From positions 24,934,060 through 24,998,059 of the forward strand of contig OZ038529.1 of NCBI GenBank assembly GCA_964036665.1: DNA of 64,000 nt, read 5' to 3'. Positions 11,621 through 24,150 of this stretch are shown here, one piece after another. Every line of letters begins with the position of its first letter. Within the stretch, counting starts at the first letter, position 1. Under the pieces are notes generated by a model. The model was not told where the DNA came from. It ran no database searches and saw only the letters and a list, made by a program, of their open reading frames with translations. This stretch comes from Gordius sp. MW1. Lineage: Eukaryota > Nematomorpha > Gordioida > Gordea > Gordiidae. The translations under genes and the position numbers were made by a program.

Positions 11621-13019
11621 AGACGCAGAGAAACACGCGCAATACTAAACACGCCTAATTATATTGTTTCATCTATTGCTTTGACTTTGACACTATTTTT
11701 TCAATTAAATGCACGCACGTGTAAACAATATGTATGCTTATGGCATATAAAAACATGTTTCATACATCACCATCTTATTAAAATAACAATAACGGGCTTT
11801 AAAAAGCGTTTTCAATTACACTATTGGGATGTATTTTCTACCTTTTCTACCCCTTGATTTTGCAAATGAATCTGTAAATTTCTTAGTTAAGTTGAAGAAG
11901 CCATCTCAGATGATTTTGCACCTAACATATTTCCTAAACCCTAGATATACAACATATATGGAATGTTTTGTATAAACTGTCTTTTATCATAACTAATTCC
12001 TTCCATTTAATATTTTTTACAATTTAATGCTCGCTAATTTAATGTTATTTTTATTATATACATTAATTAATCACAATCATATAAAGATTTTAACCTTTTT
12101 AATAGACAATTTTTAGACCTGAAATAAATTTTTACATCAGTATATAGGTCCAAAAGTATTTCATTATGCTAAATATTATGAGATTTTGATAGAATTGCAG
12201 GCATGTACAACAATGAATGGTTGATCTGTTGCCAGTTAGCTTTATACATATGCATTAGGAATAATACTGCTTTATTCGGAAGTATCTACGTATAACAGTT
12301 TTCATTGGCTTGGGGAGTTTTTTGGACATCACAAGGGCGGAAAACGAATCGCCGAACAACCTATCTAAAAAAAGTGTTTAATATTTTATTGAGTTAAGTT
12401 GTGATCATATTTTATTAACATAGGGGCGCCAAAAGTATTTAATTCTGCTAAAACTATCAAATAGATCAATTGACTACCTAACTTTGCATTATCACACATA
12501 TCTCTTAGTCAATGAATTTTAATTTAATAAAAGCGTTCTTTAATTTTAATGTGCCATTTAAATAAAATAAAAAATACTGTACTGATTCAGGTCTCAATAT
12601 ATATTTATTTTTTCACAAATGCATCTATATGGCATATAGTTACACACCAGCAATCTCAGATATGTCATTTCTATGAGATTAAATTCCCTTATGACACAAG
12701 ATTTTAATTCTCTGTCCTTTAGAAATTATGTTGCCAACAGCAGAAAAATAGCTTAAGATAACCCATTTGTTTCAACTCTTTAAAAACCCGATTATTTAAA
12801 GATCCTTCCTATTTTTATATATTAAAGGGACACTTTTTGACTTACATTCTTTTACCCATAATCCAGGTTCAACCATGAATGCATCATTTTCAAATACAAA
12901 TCATTTAGAGAAAAATTAAAGGCTGAGCGAAAGCAACGCCTGGTCGATCTCAGCTTAAAAATTAATAAAATATGGAGAGAAAAATGAGATTTAATCGCAG
13001 ATGCAATGTTTTTTGCATA
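11621..13019. other. AT-rich intergenic stretch, no gene recognised
   Basis: No domain, exon pattern like that of the secreted family, or terminal repeat was found between the two hAT elements. Short open frames here (11594-11857, 12852-13040) lack motifs. Confidence 0.4.
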
Positions 13020-13027
13020 GGCCGTAT

Positions 13028-14426
13028 TAGAGACCTCCACGGCCCTTGGACGGACTTCTGCTTAAAATCAAAAAACGGGCCGGGATGGGCTGGAATATAA
13101 CTCAGCGGGCTAGGGCCGGGCCATTTAAATTTAGTATAAAAAAGGTGTATTTATAATGTTTTATTTGTTATCATTTTATGTATCTTAATTTAAAAATCGC
13201 GTCTGGAAAATAGTCGAGATTTGGTTCGAACCCGGTGAGGTTCTAAAATCCGAATCGAATCTTTAAAAAGATATTTGATAAATTATTATACTTGAAAGTT
13301 ATTTTAAATATACAGGACGGAAATAATCAAGCTGTTTTTATTTTTCCGCAAATTAGTTATTTCCCCCGATGATTGAATTAAAATTTTATTAGCATACACA
13401 AATTATATTAAAAATAGCTTTTTACATATAATATGGGCACCCATGGGCGTAGCCAATTAAATTAGAGGGAGGAAGTTTAGGTAGGGCATTTAGAACAAGA
13501 ATTTTTGGATTTGGAGGGGGGGGCAGCTGCCCATCCTTGCCTCCCCATTTATACCCTCTAGCAATATTGGGCGAATTATTTTAATATTATGTAAGATAAT
13601 TTATATATATACTCATGAACAAATTTAAAAACAACTTTTAAAATTTATTTCTTCAAGTTACTTTTATAAAATATCAATGTTCTTTCATTTTATAGCAATA
13701 ACCTAAATATTAATATTGGTGGAAAAGCAAAGAACCCAAGTAACATTATTGGAAACCTTATAACCTTAGATAAGGGTTTTAAAAGTTTATTTATTATTTT
13801 TATAAAAAGAATTACATATTTTGTGAAGGTGAGATAAATAAATTAAAAAATTAATAATCGTAAATATTGGGAAAACATTCCGCTCTGGCTAATGAATTAT
13901 ATTTACAAATAGTTATGCCGATTTTTGGTCGTATAAAAAACGATTCGCGATTGTCATGGGATATTTAGTAATGAGATTGTTCCCCTTTTTTTTAAAAGTT
14001 GTAAGGCTTGGGGGCTAAAGGCTGTTAGGGTGGTTGTCGCAATGGGCCAAAAAATTATAGTAGTATTGTTAATTTCTGAGTATTTTGATATTTTCAGAGC
14101 CTCGGGTGAAGACAAGTTATTTGGCTTATAAGGTTTTATGTATCCCGAAGTGCCATTTGTAAAAAATTTTTTTTTCCTGTAAGTCGCCTTTTTAAAGATA
14201 GTAGAACTCGTCTGACCGGAAATTATAAATTTATTATTTTTACAATATTTTTATTAACATTTTTAACAAATACATATTGTTTACCATATCGGTAAAAAAA
14301 TTAAACAAAAAAAATAAAAAATAAAACTTACGGGCCAGGGCCGGGCTTTGTATAAAATTAGCGGGCCAGGCCCGGGCCTATAATTAAATATTTTGCCGGG
14401 CCCGAAAGGCCCGTTGCAGGTTTCTA
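13028..14426. mobile_element. Non-autonomous hAT element, GGGCCGGG-rich ends
   Basis: The ends are TAGAGACCTCCACGGCCC and, inverted, TAGAAACCTGCAACGGGCC. They resemble the TAGAGATCTGCAACGGGCC end of the coding hAT at 43623-47422, so this may be a deleted relative. The 8-base flanks are GGCCGTAT (13020-13027) and GGCCCTAT (14427-14434), one mismatch apart, suggesting some age. A GGGCGTAGCCA / G-run segment at about 13443-13560 resembles the small element at 39766-39938 and may be a nested fragment. No transposase remains. Confidence 0.8.
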
Positions 14427-14434
14427 GGCCCTAT

Positions 14435-15190
14435 ATTAAAAAGAGCACTTAACACGAATGTCAGTTATGCCAGATGAAAAGATTGTTCAACCCCTTGTTC
14501 CAAATTTTGACGTCCATCTTGATCGTTAACGTTTATAATATAACTTAGCCGTATATATCGATTTTGATTTAACAATTTAAACATTTATCAGCTTGAGTCT
14601 TTTGAAATTGCAATACTAGGATAAAACCATGACTAATATATTGCTCAATCCATATATGAACGCATTAAAAGTGATGCTAAAGGCGGCCACCATCTTAATC
14701 ATCGACATAGTTTTTATATTGCGAAGGATTGTATTGGTCAATAACGTTTTAAAAAGTAAGTGAATTGTAGATGGTTCTATAAAAATTCGGAGTTTTCTTT
14801 TTATCGAAACAGATTTTCTTTGTTTTTTTTGTAAATGTTATTAATACCATTCTCTTTAGATCGCAGCATTATAAAGATTGTAGTATAGCTCACCAACTAA
14901 TAATTTAATTGGTGCACATATATCTTTTAACTATATTTAAGTCGCTGTGCAAAACGTTCAAAGTTCAGGCTCTGTTCAGTTACCTTCTGTAGCCCAAAAT
15001 CCTGGGAAGTACTGATTGTTTTTCCTAAATTTTAGAAACTGTCATTGTCCAATAATAACTCTCATATTTTTTGCCTTTAAAAATAGCATGTGTTATTTTA
15101 TATAGAGAAACTATTTATTAGACACCACTTTGGTATTGCATTATAACAACGCCTCCATATATATTCGGATTTCAAAAATCCAATGTCCCT
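14435..15190. other. AT-rich stretch, no feature recognised
   Basis: I saw no coding motif, repeat boundary or conserved exon here. Confidence 0.4.
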
Positions 15191-15191
15191 A

Positions 15192-17330
15192 ATGGGCGTA
15201 GTTAGGGGGGGGGGGCAAAACATAAATATTTTTAATGTTTAAGGGTTTTCGTAGGAAAATTTTTTTCAATCTAAAACCTGTACGACCACGGGTCAAATGC
15301 AATTAAAATTTTTTTCCCTCATAAATGTTAGACAAACTTAAAATTCCGCTACACTTTGTGTATTTTCAATAATAACATCACACTCGTATGTCTTGACCCT
15401 CATGTTAATAAGGCATAAAATAGATAAAATTTATTCATAGATAAAATAAAGTAATTTAATTGAAACAATATAGAAAATTTCAGATGGCATAATAAGTTTT
15501 GTATAAATGAATTGTAAAGGCACAAAGTTGAACGGGGATATTGACAAGAAATCTTTGACATTTTAAAATATAATACAAATAGTTAAAAAACTATATAACA
15601 AAGTTTTTATAAAAATTATTGCCACAACCCCAAACTCTTGGCCATATATATAACAAATTTTAATTTTACATATGCAATATTGGCAGCATTTTCAGGCAGC
15701 ATTTATATCAGGAAAACAATGAGAATTTAAAAGCCTTTGTTAAGGTGATCCTCAAAAGGCGTAATTATAACATAAACAAAAAAAATTAATTACGAAATTC
15801 AAATTCGTTCGAGAATAAGTTTTTAGAAGTTATTGCCCCTGATACTATAGATATATATACACAACCCCACCCCCCCCCTCCGATTTACACCACCTAAAAA
15901 TTAAAATGAACTAATAAATTTAACGGCTAAAGGAACCTTAAAAATATTCTGTCAAATTAAATGAATCAAAATTTTATTTAATAATCTTAGATGAAATTAG
16001 AGATGTGAGATGCACAGAACAACTTAGCGTCCAAAGACATACATAAAGAATTTTTTTAGGATTATTATCCCTTGAAAGTTTTGATGCGTTAACAATTGTC
16101 TATGAAATTCAGGAATCGGTTATTAATATTAATTTATCAAACTTATGATGGGATATCACCAATAAAGGAAAAAAATTGGTGCACAAACTATTTTTTGGAA
16201 AACTATGGGCTTTATATGTGCATGTGGTACATAAAAATATGCAAGATATGTTAAACAATAAGCATGTGAGATGGACAATTAAATTGAACCCAGGATGGAA
16301 TTTTCGTAAATTTAATAATATTTTAATATATTTTGAAAGTATTAAAAAGTTAAACAAGTTTAAAAGCCCAGTTAATTGTTCATTAAATATTAAAATTAGT
16401 CTTTTGATAGTAGTTCAATACGCCTTTTACTCGATGTTGCAAACGAATTTTTAATATCATCCGGGGGAATAACTTTTATAATGTCATGTTCTAAGCTCAA
16501 TAAAGCTAAGGAAGATAACCTATCTTGTTCAATTGTGGAACAAAGATAAGTTTTAATCCGTTTTAGCAATGAGAACGATCTTTCGCATGAACATGAAGTT
16601 ACTGGGATAGTTAAAATTATTAATTAAGATAATAAAATTTGGAAATACTATTGGGGGCAAAATTTTAATAAGGGGAAAAATATCAATGCATTTCATTTTA
16701 CTCGAAGATAAAGAATTTTAATATATTACATAATTGTTGCCATTTTTATTTCGGCATCTTCCAGTTTTAATTCATAATAATTAATTACTTCTGATAAAAG
16801 AGATTTATCGCAAGGGAATGAAGGGTTTAAACCTTTAGAGGACTTATATAAATTACAATTAATTTCGAGAATCTTATGTTTAATTCTGCTATTATTCTAT
16901 CGATGATAGGATAATATAAATCAATTTTGAAATCAATTAATGAATTAGTAGATTCAAAAGAGTAAAATGTGTCATACTTTTTGGGGTTTTTAACGTTTCG
17001 AAGGTAATTAATCAAAAATTGAAGCTTTTGCCTTATTATAAAGAATTTGATAGTGATCCTCATTTCTAATATCATTTAAAGTTAATATTAGGCTATTAAC
17101 CAATTGCATTTATCAAAAAATATTTGGGCTTTGAAACTCGTTCTGAACTTTTTGAACAATTTTAAAAATATAATTTCATATTGTTTCTTAATTAAGATAA
17201 AAAAAAATGGCTTAGGGGCCCAGGGGCCCAAGATTTTTCCTTTGGGGGGGGCCATGGGGCCCGGTTTTTGCTCTTGGGGGGGGGGGACCGGGCCCCCTTG
17301 GGCCCCCCTAGCTACTCCATTGAATAGGCA
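15192..17330 (-). mobile_element. hAT remnant with TTF/ZMYM-type transposase tail
   Basis: The left end (TAATGGGCGTAGTTAGGGGG) and the right end, inverted (CAATGGAGTAGCTAGGGGGG), look like diverged terminal inverted repeats, and a transposase C-terminus lies between them on the minus strand. No matching target duplication was found, so either boundary may be wrong and two elements may be involved. The right end has a GC-rich palindromic block (GGGGCCC repeats, 17214-17312). The N-terminal coding half is missing. Confidence 0.5.
16430..17140 (-). pseudogene. C-terminal half of hAT transposase (dimerisation region)
   Basis: On the minus strand, one frame reads FKIDLYYPIIDRIIAELN and, further on after frame changes, TIPVTSCSCERSFSLLKRIK, TYLCSTIEQDRLSSLALLS and LEHD. 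This is the hAT dimerisation block (P-V-T-...-ERSFS-LKLIKTYLRST) of the ZMYM/TTF-type group, and the Glu of CERSFS is the expected third catalytic acid. Stops and frameshifts between the pieces mark it as dead. Confidence 0.75.
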
Positions 17331-17344
17331 TTTATAAAACTCCA

Positions 17345-18091
17345 AACTTTAATTGGTAAAATAAAATATTAAAGCCTGTCAAACTTAATAAATACTCAAG
17401 AAAAGCCAATTTACTCGATGTCTAATCCTTAGAAAAAAGAATGGAACTTGAGTGATATGTACGTGTGATTTTATAAAAAAAATATATTAACCAGAATTTC
17501 GTCTTGACTCTTAGACAGTAACATGCATGAACGTTCATGATCTAAAAAAATATAGTAACAATTTGAAAAATAAATTGTAATGATGTTAGTTAAAAGTCCG
17601 AAATCTGAGCATTAAATTTTAATCAGCAAATATTATGTCAAAATTGCTGACGCTTTAAAAACGTAAAAAAGCTATGTTTGCGTTGGCGCAACACACAATC
17701 CATTTAATTAACACATTATTTGTGAGCCATAAGGGTCTACTGAACAAATAAATTACATACCTAATACGTCGACTCCCTTACATTTCGAGTAAAAATAATA
17801 TGGCCTATCAATTATTATCAAACCTTACGATTTGCGATATCATTATATTTAAGAAGATTTTTACCCTCATATTCAATGTTTTTCAGTATAGATTATCGGG
17901 GTTTTTCGAGGGTGTTAAAAATATCATCATATTGATATTAACAATTTAAAATCACTGTTAGTATTGGTAATATATATGGGCGTGCGTCATTTTATATTTG
18001 CTTATCTTTTAAATATTTGTCCTATGTTTAGGTCATAGCTTATTTGCCAAATTTACTAAAACACCCTTTTAAATGTTTACATTTTGAACGG
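17345..18091. other. Upstream region of gene B, no other feature
   Basis: This AT-rich sequence lies between the hAT remnant and the promoter of gene B. Nothing else is recognisable. Confidence 0.4.
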
Positions 18092-18108
18092 CCAATTTAT
18101 ATATAAAA
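18092..18108 (+). promoter_or_regulatory. CCAAT and TATA motif of gene B
   Basis: CCAAT is followed directly by TATATATAAAA. The TATATAAAA core starts at 18100, 98 bases before the start codon. It matches the TATA positions of the other family loci. Confidence 0.6.
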
Positions 18109-18197
18109 TCTCGATCAATCTTTCGATCTCATATAAATTTCTCTTTCCCCAATCACCAAATTTATATTTTACCCCCTTTAAAATTAATACGTCCATC

Positions 18198-18971
18198 ATG
18201 ATTTCCTATACAATAATTATTGCCTTACTTTTGGCTTTGGTTGCTAAGAATGAAAGTAATGTCCATTTGTCATATTTAAAAATAATAAATTTTTATTTTT
18301 CAGGTTGCGAAATGACATTGAACGGTCAAAGAATTCTATATCCCTTAAGACCTTTTTCTTATTCAAAATGTAAGTCAATCGTTAATAAACACTTTAAAAT
18401 CTAACATATTGTCCGATTTATAAATAATATATCGAATTTATTTAAACATTACAGCCTTCCCTTACAGCCAAGACAATTTCATCACCTTAAATGATTGTGT
18501 AGGAACATTGCAATTAAGTTCTCTAGCTGGTAAAAGTATATGTAAGTAGAAATTAATTGTAAAGACTATTTATTATATAAAATTTCGATTAAACAGCATT
18601 TTAAAGTCTTTACCTATTTTATTTTATAGTCTTCAAAGTGAATCAAAAAGTTGTTTCATATGATTTGGGAGCAGCTGGACCTATTCAATTTGGTTCTGGC
18701 CGAACGGATGTAGGAGAATTTATACCGGATAGGAAAACTATAACATTAGCTCCATCTACCAAGAGATTCGGAAATATGAACTATTACAGTTACCAAATTG
18801 ATAACGCTGGAGCTAATAGTCCTATATCGTTAAATGTAATATAGGCACAAATATCATAATTCATATTTTCACTGTTTAATTTGAATTATACAAATCCTTA
18901 TTATAATTTATTTTTTCTAGGTCGGTGCTTCCTATAACACCATCATATTCGAATTTAACTTCAGACGTTAA
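18198..18971 (+). CDS. Small secreted protein, family member B
   Basis: Exons 18198-18255, 18304-18369, 18455-18541, 18630-18835 and 18921-18971 join in frame to 155 residues. Introns are 48, 85, 88 and 85 bases with GT...AG ends. The protein begins MISYTIIIALLLALVAKNES, a signal peptide with likely cleavage near residues 16-20, followed by Cys21 and Cys56. Conserved blocks are CEMTLNGQR, FITLNDCVGTL, SLAGKSI, VNQKVVSYDLG, GPIQFGSGRTD, PDRKTITLAPS and YSYQIDNAGANSPISLN, ending FEFNFRR. The first cysteine falls directly after the first intron, which separates the signal peptide from the mature domain. It looks intact. The domain appears beta-rich (short alternating hydrophobic strands, Gly/Asn turns). 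Function is unknown; an extracellular or secretory-fluid role is inference. Confidence 0.85.
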
Positions 18972-19396
18972 AGCACAAAAACACTTGCAAACTCCCTAAC
19001 AAATGCAAATTTTTTTACATGATGTACATTATATGTATATATATATATATCTGTAATTTTTGAAATTACAATTTACCATTGGCGTACGCAAGGGTATGCT
19101 GTAAGGTTGTAACACTACCCATGAGATTCAAATAATAAAATTTTTATATTGTATTTGCACACAAATATTACTGAATACTGATAATTATAATTTATAAATT
19201 ATTTTTGTGGAAGTGTTATTAAGTTTTTCGTTGCTTTTCTATTTTTATATGTTCAAAATTTATAAATTTTAGATAAATATCTCCCCTCACATCCTTTTTC
19301 CGAAATTTTAATAAGAAATGCCAACAATATGCTTCCATTTATAACTACTTCCCTAAAAAAATTAACTTTTCAAAGAAGAAAAGTAAAATTATTAAA

Positions 19397-19860
19397 ATTC
19401 ACTCTAGATTCTAGAATTTTATTTAGAAAATGTTAGTATTAATTCTGTAGGAGAAGAAGAGGAACATAGAGATCAGGATGAGGGTGTTAAATAAATTATA
19501 TAAGCTAAATATAGATTCTAGAATCTATTTCTATAGAAAAAGATTGTATTAATTCTGTAAGACTAAGAATACAAGAAAAAGAGGATAATCAAACACCAAG
19601 AGATCAAGGTAATTTACAAATTATTATAATTCACTCTAGATTCTAGAATTTTGTTTAGAAAATGTTAGTACTAATTCAGTAGGAGAGAAGAGGAACATAG
19701 AGATCAAGATGAGGGTGATAAATAATAAGATAAATATAGATTCTAGAATCCATTTCTATGGGAAAAGATTGTATTAATAAGACTAAGAATACAAGAAAAA
19801 GAGGATAATCAAACACCAAGAGATCAAGGTAATTTACTCTTTGTTAAAACTCACTCTCTA
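19397..19860 (+). repeat. Tandem repeat, about 232 bp x 2 plus partial
   Basis: Units begin at ATTCACTCTAGATTCTAG near 19397 and 19629, with a partial third near 19848. They share ATTCTAGAATCTATTTCTAT and AAACACCAAGAGATCAAGG segments. The repeat lies inside the hAT at 19077-20451 and probably amplifies part of its transposase leader or N-terminus. Confidence 0.85.
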
Positions 19861-20039
19861 GAATTTTTTTTAGAAAATAATCAAACACTAACTTTTTTAG
19901 ATACTGTAAGTGTGAAGTCTAAAATAGATATTAGTGAGGATAACATTCAGAATATATTAAATACTTATGCTTTTAGATGACCATGACAAAGGCAATTAAA
20001 TTTACTCAAATTTGATTGGGATGAAATTTAGAGTTTTTA

Positions 20040-20340
20040 AATTAATCTGACAACCTGGGGAAAGCTTCGAGTTCCCCAAATCTGGACCTCGTAATTTAAA
20101 ATTTCAATATCAGTGGTTTAAACAATGGCCATGGTTATGTTATTCCAAAAAGCTTGGAGGAGTTTTTTGTAAGTATTGTGTACTTGCAGGGAAAATTACG
20201 GGTGGAAAAGGCTCTCAAAATTTAAATAGTTTAACTGTAAATGCTTATACCAGGTTAGATAATAAATTGCTAGTTTTTGTTTGTGCTTTTAACAGGTTCC
20301 AAAATGCTAAACAAAAAATTCAACAAACATTCACAAAATA
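20040..20340 (+). pseudogene. TTF zinc-finger part of a ZMYM-type hAT transposase
   Basis: One frame reads PKSGPRNLKFQYQWFKQWPW, then LCYSKKLGGVFCKYCVLAG and later FNRFQNAKQK. This matches the TTF-type domain at the N-terminus of hAT proteins (F...W...FPWL.Y......FC.YC). Everything after it is missing, and stops flank it. Confidence 0.7.
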
Positions 20341-20459
20341 ATTATCATTTTAGAAAATAAACATTTTTTTCCAAAAAAAATATTTACAAAAAAAATTTCA
20401 CCTTGAAAATTTTCTAACACTACCCATGAGTAAATCCTAGTTACGCCTATGCAATTTAC

Positions 20460-20838
20460 TTATTATAAACCTTAAAGAAAATTTGTCCGATTAGCAAATC
20501 AAGTTATTGAAGCAAATTTCCGTATCGTTTTTATATATAACCGATGGTTAAATAATGATATAGCAAGTTGATAGAACGAGCTCTTTAAATTAATAGCCTT
20601 TAACAAAATGCAAACGGGCCAAACTTTTCTTATCACGAGTATAAAGTTTTAATTAACTTAAGCGTTATAATACCTTATGTTACACTTAACAAACCAGTTG
20701 GAAGAGTTCAATTTTTGATTTATATTAGTTTTTATTATGGCCAAATGCTAATATATTTAAGCTGAAACTTTTTATATTTCAAAATATACAATATGTGTTT
20801 TGGCACAATACTAAGCTTTGGTTAAATTGTTGATTCAT
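20460..20838. other. AT-rich stretch, no feature recognised
   Basis: No coding motif, splice-linked exon or repeat end was seen between the hAT element and the MITE. Confidence 0.4.
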
Positions 20839-21182
20839 GCCCAAAATTCAATGAGACAAAATAAAATGGTTACAGTCCAAAATGCCACACTCAATATCAC
20901 GAAAAATTAAATCTCAAATGGGGAGGGAATTTGATGTGCATCTAATCCTAACCCTAACCTAAAACGCTGACCTAAAACACTACCCTGAACCTTAACCCTG
21001 TCCCTTAAAGTTTTATAGTGCAGCAATAATTGTTAAATGCATACGCATGCGCATTATTAAAATGCGCAGCTAACTGATTGGTCTGTTAAATGCAACGCAT
21101 GCGCATTATAAGATCTTGAAACGGTTTCAAGATCTTGAAACCGTTTCAAGCTATTTGTATTTTGTCCCATTGTATTTTGGGC
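20839..21182 (-). mobile_element. MITE with the shared CCTAACCCTAACC core
   Basis: Terminal inverted repeats of about 25 bases (GCCCAAAAT[T/A]CAATG[A/G]GACAAAATA) bound 344 bases. Inside, on the minus strand, is the core AAATCTCAAATGGGGAGGGA, TTTGATGTGCATC and CCTAACCCTAACC, also found at 38.9, 39.6 and 48.7 kb in elements with other termini. No clear target duplication is visible. Confidence 0.65.
21115..21150. repeat. Perfect 36-base palindrome made of two smaller palindromes
   Basis: The 36 bases equal their own reverse complement, and each half (CTTGAAACGGTTTCAAG) is itself an inverted repeat around a single base. It could form one long or two short hairpins. It lies inside the MITE at 20839-21182, next to two ACGCATGCGCATTAT motifs. 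Confidence 0.95.
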
Positions 21183-22460
21183 AAATACCAAATTGTTGAA
21201 AGAAAAGTTAAATACAGACTTTAAGCAAAATATGAAGGATCTTAACGTTTTTGCTAATTAATAGTAATCTGTCAAATTCTAATGAGTCACTTTAAATTTA
21301 TTTAAGTATCTAAAACCTAACATATTTTTTTGCAGTTGAGCTAGATGCTATATAATAAACAGATACTGCAATTGAAAGCATAAATTAGTTTTGTAATGTA
21401 CGACGGAAGTCACCTTGTTCAAATAGTACAAATGTGATACTTTATATATATATATATTTATTTTTTTTAAATTTAAATAACTTCATTAAATGGTATACAA
21501 AAAATTACATACACGGCTAAAAAAATATAAAATCGCGCTATAACTAAACGGATGGCATTGATATTTAATGAGTAAAATTGATTAAAGAATTTAACAACGT
21601 GGTAACCAAAAAAGTGTACCAAGGATGAAACTAACCTTAACCTAATATTATTTAAAAGCTTTTACTTCATTGCACTCCTATGGAGCACAATTTGAAAACA
21701 TGCTCTCAATTTTCAATCAGTTATCTACCTTTTATAAATGCTTAATAAATATTAGTTTAAGTACAATCGTCGATAAATAGCGATTGTTTGTGCAATATGC
21801 CGTTAATCATTTCCTTTGATGGTATTTACAATTCATTGTTTGCAAACGGAAGGGTTGATAAATAAAAAATTAATTGTATCGTAGTCGTGGAACAAGACTT
21901 TAGGCTTAAACAACATTTGCAAAATTAAAAAAGGAAAGTTTATTATCTTTTTTAAATTGAATTGTAAGCTGAGTATTGGTTGAACTAAATTATTTTTAAG
22001 ATGAGTCCATAACATATGATATATTGGTTTTCCCTTATAATGAAGGTAATGCAATTTAATGTCAATCAAAACTTTTAGCCGGCTTGAATATTTTTGGCTT
22101 TAAGTCAATATAAAAGTTAAGAGTAAAGAATTGTTAAAAATGCTATTGTAAAATTAAGTAATTATTTATGTATATTAAGGAAGTTATGTTTTAAAACGAG
22201 TTTTAGTTATATTCTTCATATAATCCAACATTGGTTTGTTAATTTAGGTAACGCATATTTGGAATTATTTTATGTGCGATTTATTGAACAAATATATTAC
22301 GTTACATATTTCTTGACCTTCTCCTATCAAATTATAAGGTAACACTCTATCAACTTAAATGTTAAAATTATTAAAATTAGAACAGTTTGTAAGTGTTGGC
22401 TTTCAATAAGTGAGCACATCATTAATAAACATTTTTTAGATCATTTCCACAGATTAATCG
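21183..22460. other. AT-rich stretch; one LINE 3'-UTR-like segment
   Basis: The only recognisable part is 21505-21625, which resembles bases 1-110 of the window (AAAAATATAAAATCGCGCT, then ACGGATGGC; a similar TTTAACAAC/TTTAACGAC tail). Both may derive from the 3' end of the same LINE family. The rest shows no gene. Confidence 0.4.
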
Positions 22461-22464
22461 AGCG

Positions 22465-22473
22465 TATATAAAA
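22465..22473 (+). promoter_or_regulatory. TATA box of the relic locus
   Basis: TATATAAAA lies 75 bases before the lost start codon of the exon 1 relic, matching the promoter position of the intact family genes. Confidence 0.5.
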
Positions 22474-22539
22474 TCATTCGTCCCAGGTAAAATATTATTT
22501 TACAAATTGACTGCATTTCCCAAAATTATTGTATCTATC

Positions 22540-22640
22540 ATAATTTCTTATTACAATAGTAATTTTCCTTACTTTTGCCTTCGATCGACAAATGTAAAGT
22601 CTATTTGTCATTTTTAAAAAAAAGTATGATTTCAAAATTA
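22540..22640 (+). pseudogene. Exon 1 relic of the small secreted family (locus D)
   Basis: This segment aligns to exon 1 and the start of intron 1 of gene B: TAATTTCTTATTACAATAG corresponds to the start of gene B's signal-peptide exon, and GTCTATTTGTCAT to its intron 1. The start codon is ATA instead of ATG, and one extra base shifts the frame. No later exons follow; a hAT element begins at 22737. It is a decayed fourth copy whose promoter is still recognisable. Confidence 0.7.
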
Positions 22641-23213
22641 TTGTTATCGTGGTGAGTTTGAATTATTGAAATGATTAGGAAGAATGGGAATTCTATATAT
22701 TTTTTTGTTAAAAAGTTTATTTTTATAATAACAGAGCAGGGTTTCTTTCAGGGGGCGCCCGGGGGGGGGGGTATTACCCTCCCGGGTAATTTCAAATACC
22801 CCCCGGAGAGTTTTGACTGAAGGAAGCATGAACTCAAGTTCCATCATGAAGTCATAAATTATATTAATAGGCTAAAATTGAAATTCAATAAATTATTTTA
22901 ATTTGTCAATAAAAAAAATAAAAAATTGGCGAAATTAAAATTTTTTACAAATCAGGTGGAAATCATTCATAGACATCATTTTTAACATCTGTGAACCCTA
23001 ATTTACAATCTTGAAAGTTACAAATTATCTTAATTAAAAAATATCAATAGGTAAATAAACATAAATAAATGCTTTTAGAATTATTAATCACTATCTTACT
23101 TATAAACTTAAAAAAATTATTATTAATACCAACGACGGTCCCAAGTCCGTGTGAAAAAAGTGGAGGGTTGGCGTCAGGTCGGAAGCCGGCTGTAAAAAGC
23201 AACTCCAAACAAC

Positions 23214-24150
23214 ATGGCAGCTTCAAATACGAACATATACCAGAATGCTAGGGCGTCCTCCTTAAACGACGCGCATTGCATCATCCGCCCCTGCAATGTG
23301 AAAAGTATACAAGGGTTACTGCCTCACTCACAACGAAGGCGGTTAAGGAATCTAGTTGTCGAACGGGCAAGAGTGGCCAGCTGGAATGTGGGCACGCTGA
23401 CGGGGAAGAGCATCGAGGTTGCGCAGATGCTAAAAAGGCGAAGGATACACATAGCGTGTCTACAAGAAACGCGGTGGCATGGAACAAAAGCCAGGGAGCT
23501 AGGAGATGGTTACAGGCTATACTACTCGGGTTCCCCATCACGGAAGAACGGGGTCGGTATAGTGCATAGCGATTCCTTTAAGGACAAGGTAGTCGAAGTC
23601 AAACGATGCTCGGATAGATTGATGTGCATAAAGCTGGCGGATCAAGGCGGCCTTGTCAATGTTATTTGTGCGTATTCGCCCCAGGTTGGATGTTCCGAAA
23701 ATGAGAAGGACGAATTCTATGAAAAGCTCGAAAAAGAAATACGCTACGTGAAGCCTGACGAGAATCTCATCATCGGAGCAGACTTTAATGGGCACGTTGG
23801 GAAAGAAAGGGGCGTGTACGAACGAAATCACGGCGGGCATGGCTATGGGTTGAAGAATAAAGAGGGAGAGAAGTTACTACAGATGGCGCAAGCTTACGAT
23901 ATGGCCATTGTGAATACCTTCTTTCAGAAGCGTACCGAACATTTAGCGACGTACAGCAGTGGGGATCACCTTACACAGGTCGACTACATCCTAGTGAAGC
24001 GCAAAAATTTGTGGCAAGTTAAAGATTGCAAGGTTATACCGGGGGAAGAAATCGCCAAGCAACATCGGCCAGTTGTCCTCGATATAGCAAGAAAGATTTT
24101 TCCCGAAAGGAGAAAAGTCTACACACCAAGGACACACACGAAAAGCTTAA
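23214..24150 (+). pseudogene. RTE endonuclease domain
   Basis: The frame starts MAASNTNIYQN and shows the AP-endonuclease motifs in order: SWNVGTLTGK (Asn), ACLQETRW (Glu), GADFNGHVG (Asp and Asn), VDYILVK (Asp) and QHRPVVLD (His, the catalytic base). These enzymes nick target DNA to prime reverse transcription. All catalytic positions are present. The frame is lost near 24140, where coding moves from this frame to that of 24026-25264, so the polyprotein is broken by a small indel. Confidence 0.88.

Larger units (their letters stand above)
19077..20451 (+). mobile_element. hAT element with TTF-type zinc finger remnant
   Basis: An exact 8-base duplication, CAATTTAC, lies at 19069-19076 and 20452-20459. 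The ends are CATTGGCGTACGCAAGG and, inverted, CATAGGCGTAACTAGGA. A direct repeat AACACTACCCATGAG occurs near both ends (about 19110 and 20417). The element starts 106 bases after the stop codon of gene B, so it may lie in or near its 3' UTR. Coding capacity is limited to the N-terminal zinc-finger region. Confidence 0.88.

Noticed and set aside
15192-17330. A securely bounded hAT element
   Set aside because: The ends resemble each other but no target duplication matches, so only a remnant with uncertain limits is claimed.
17104-17345. Coding frames on both strands over GGGGCCC blocks
   Set aside because: Stop-free because of GC-rich palindromic hAT ends; the Gly/Pro-rich products are not proteins.
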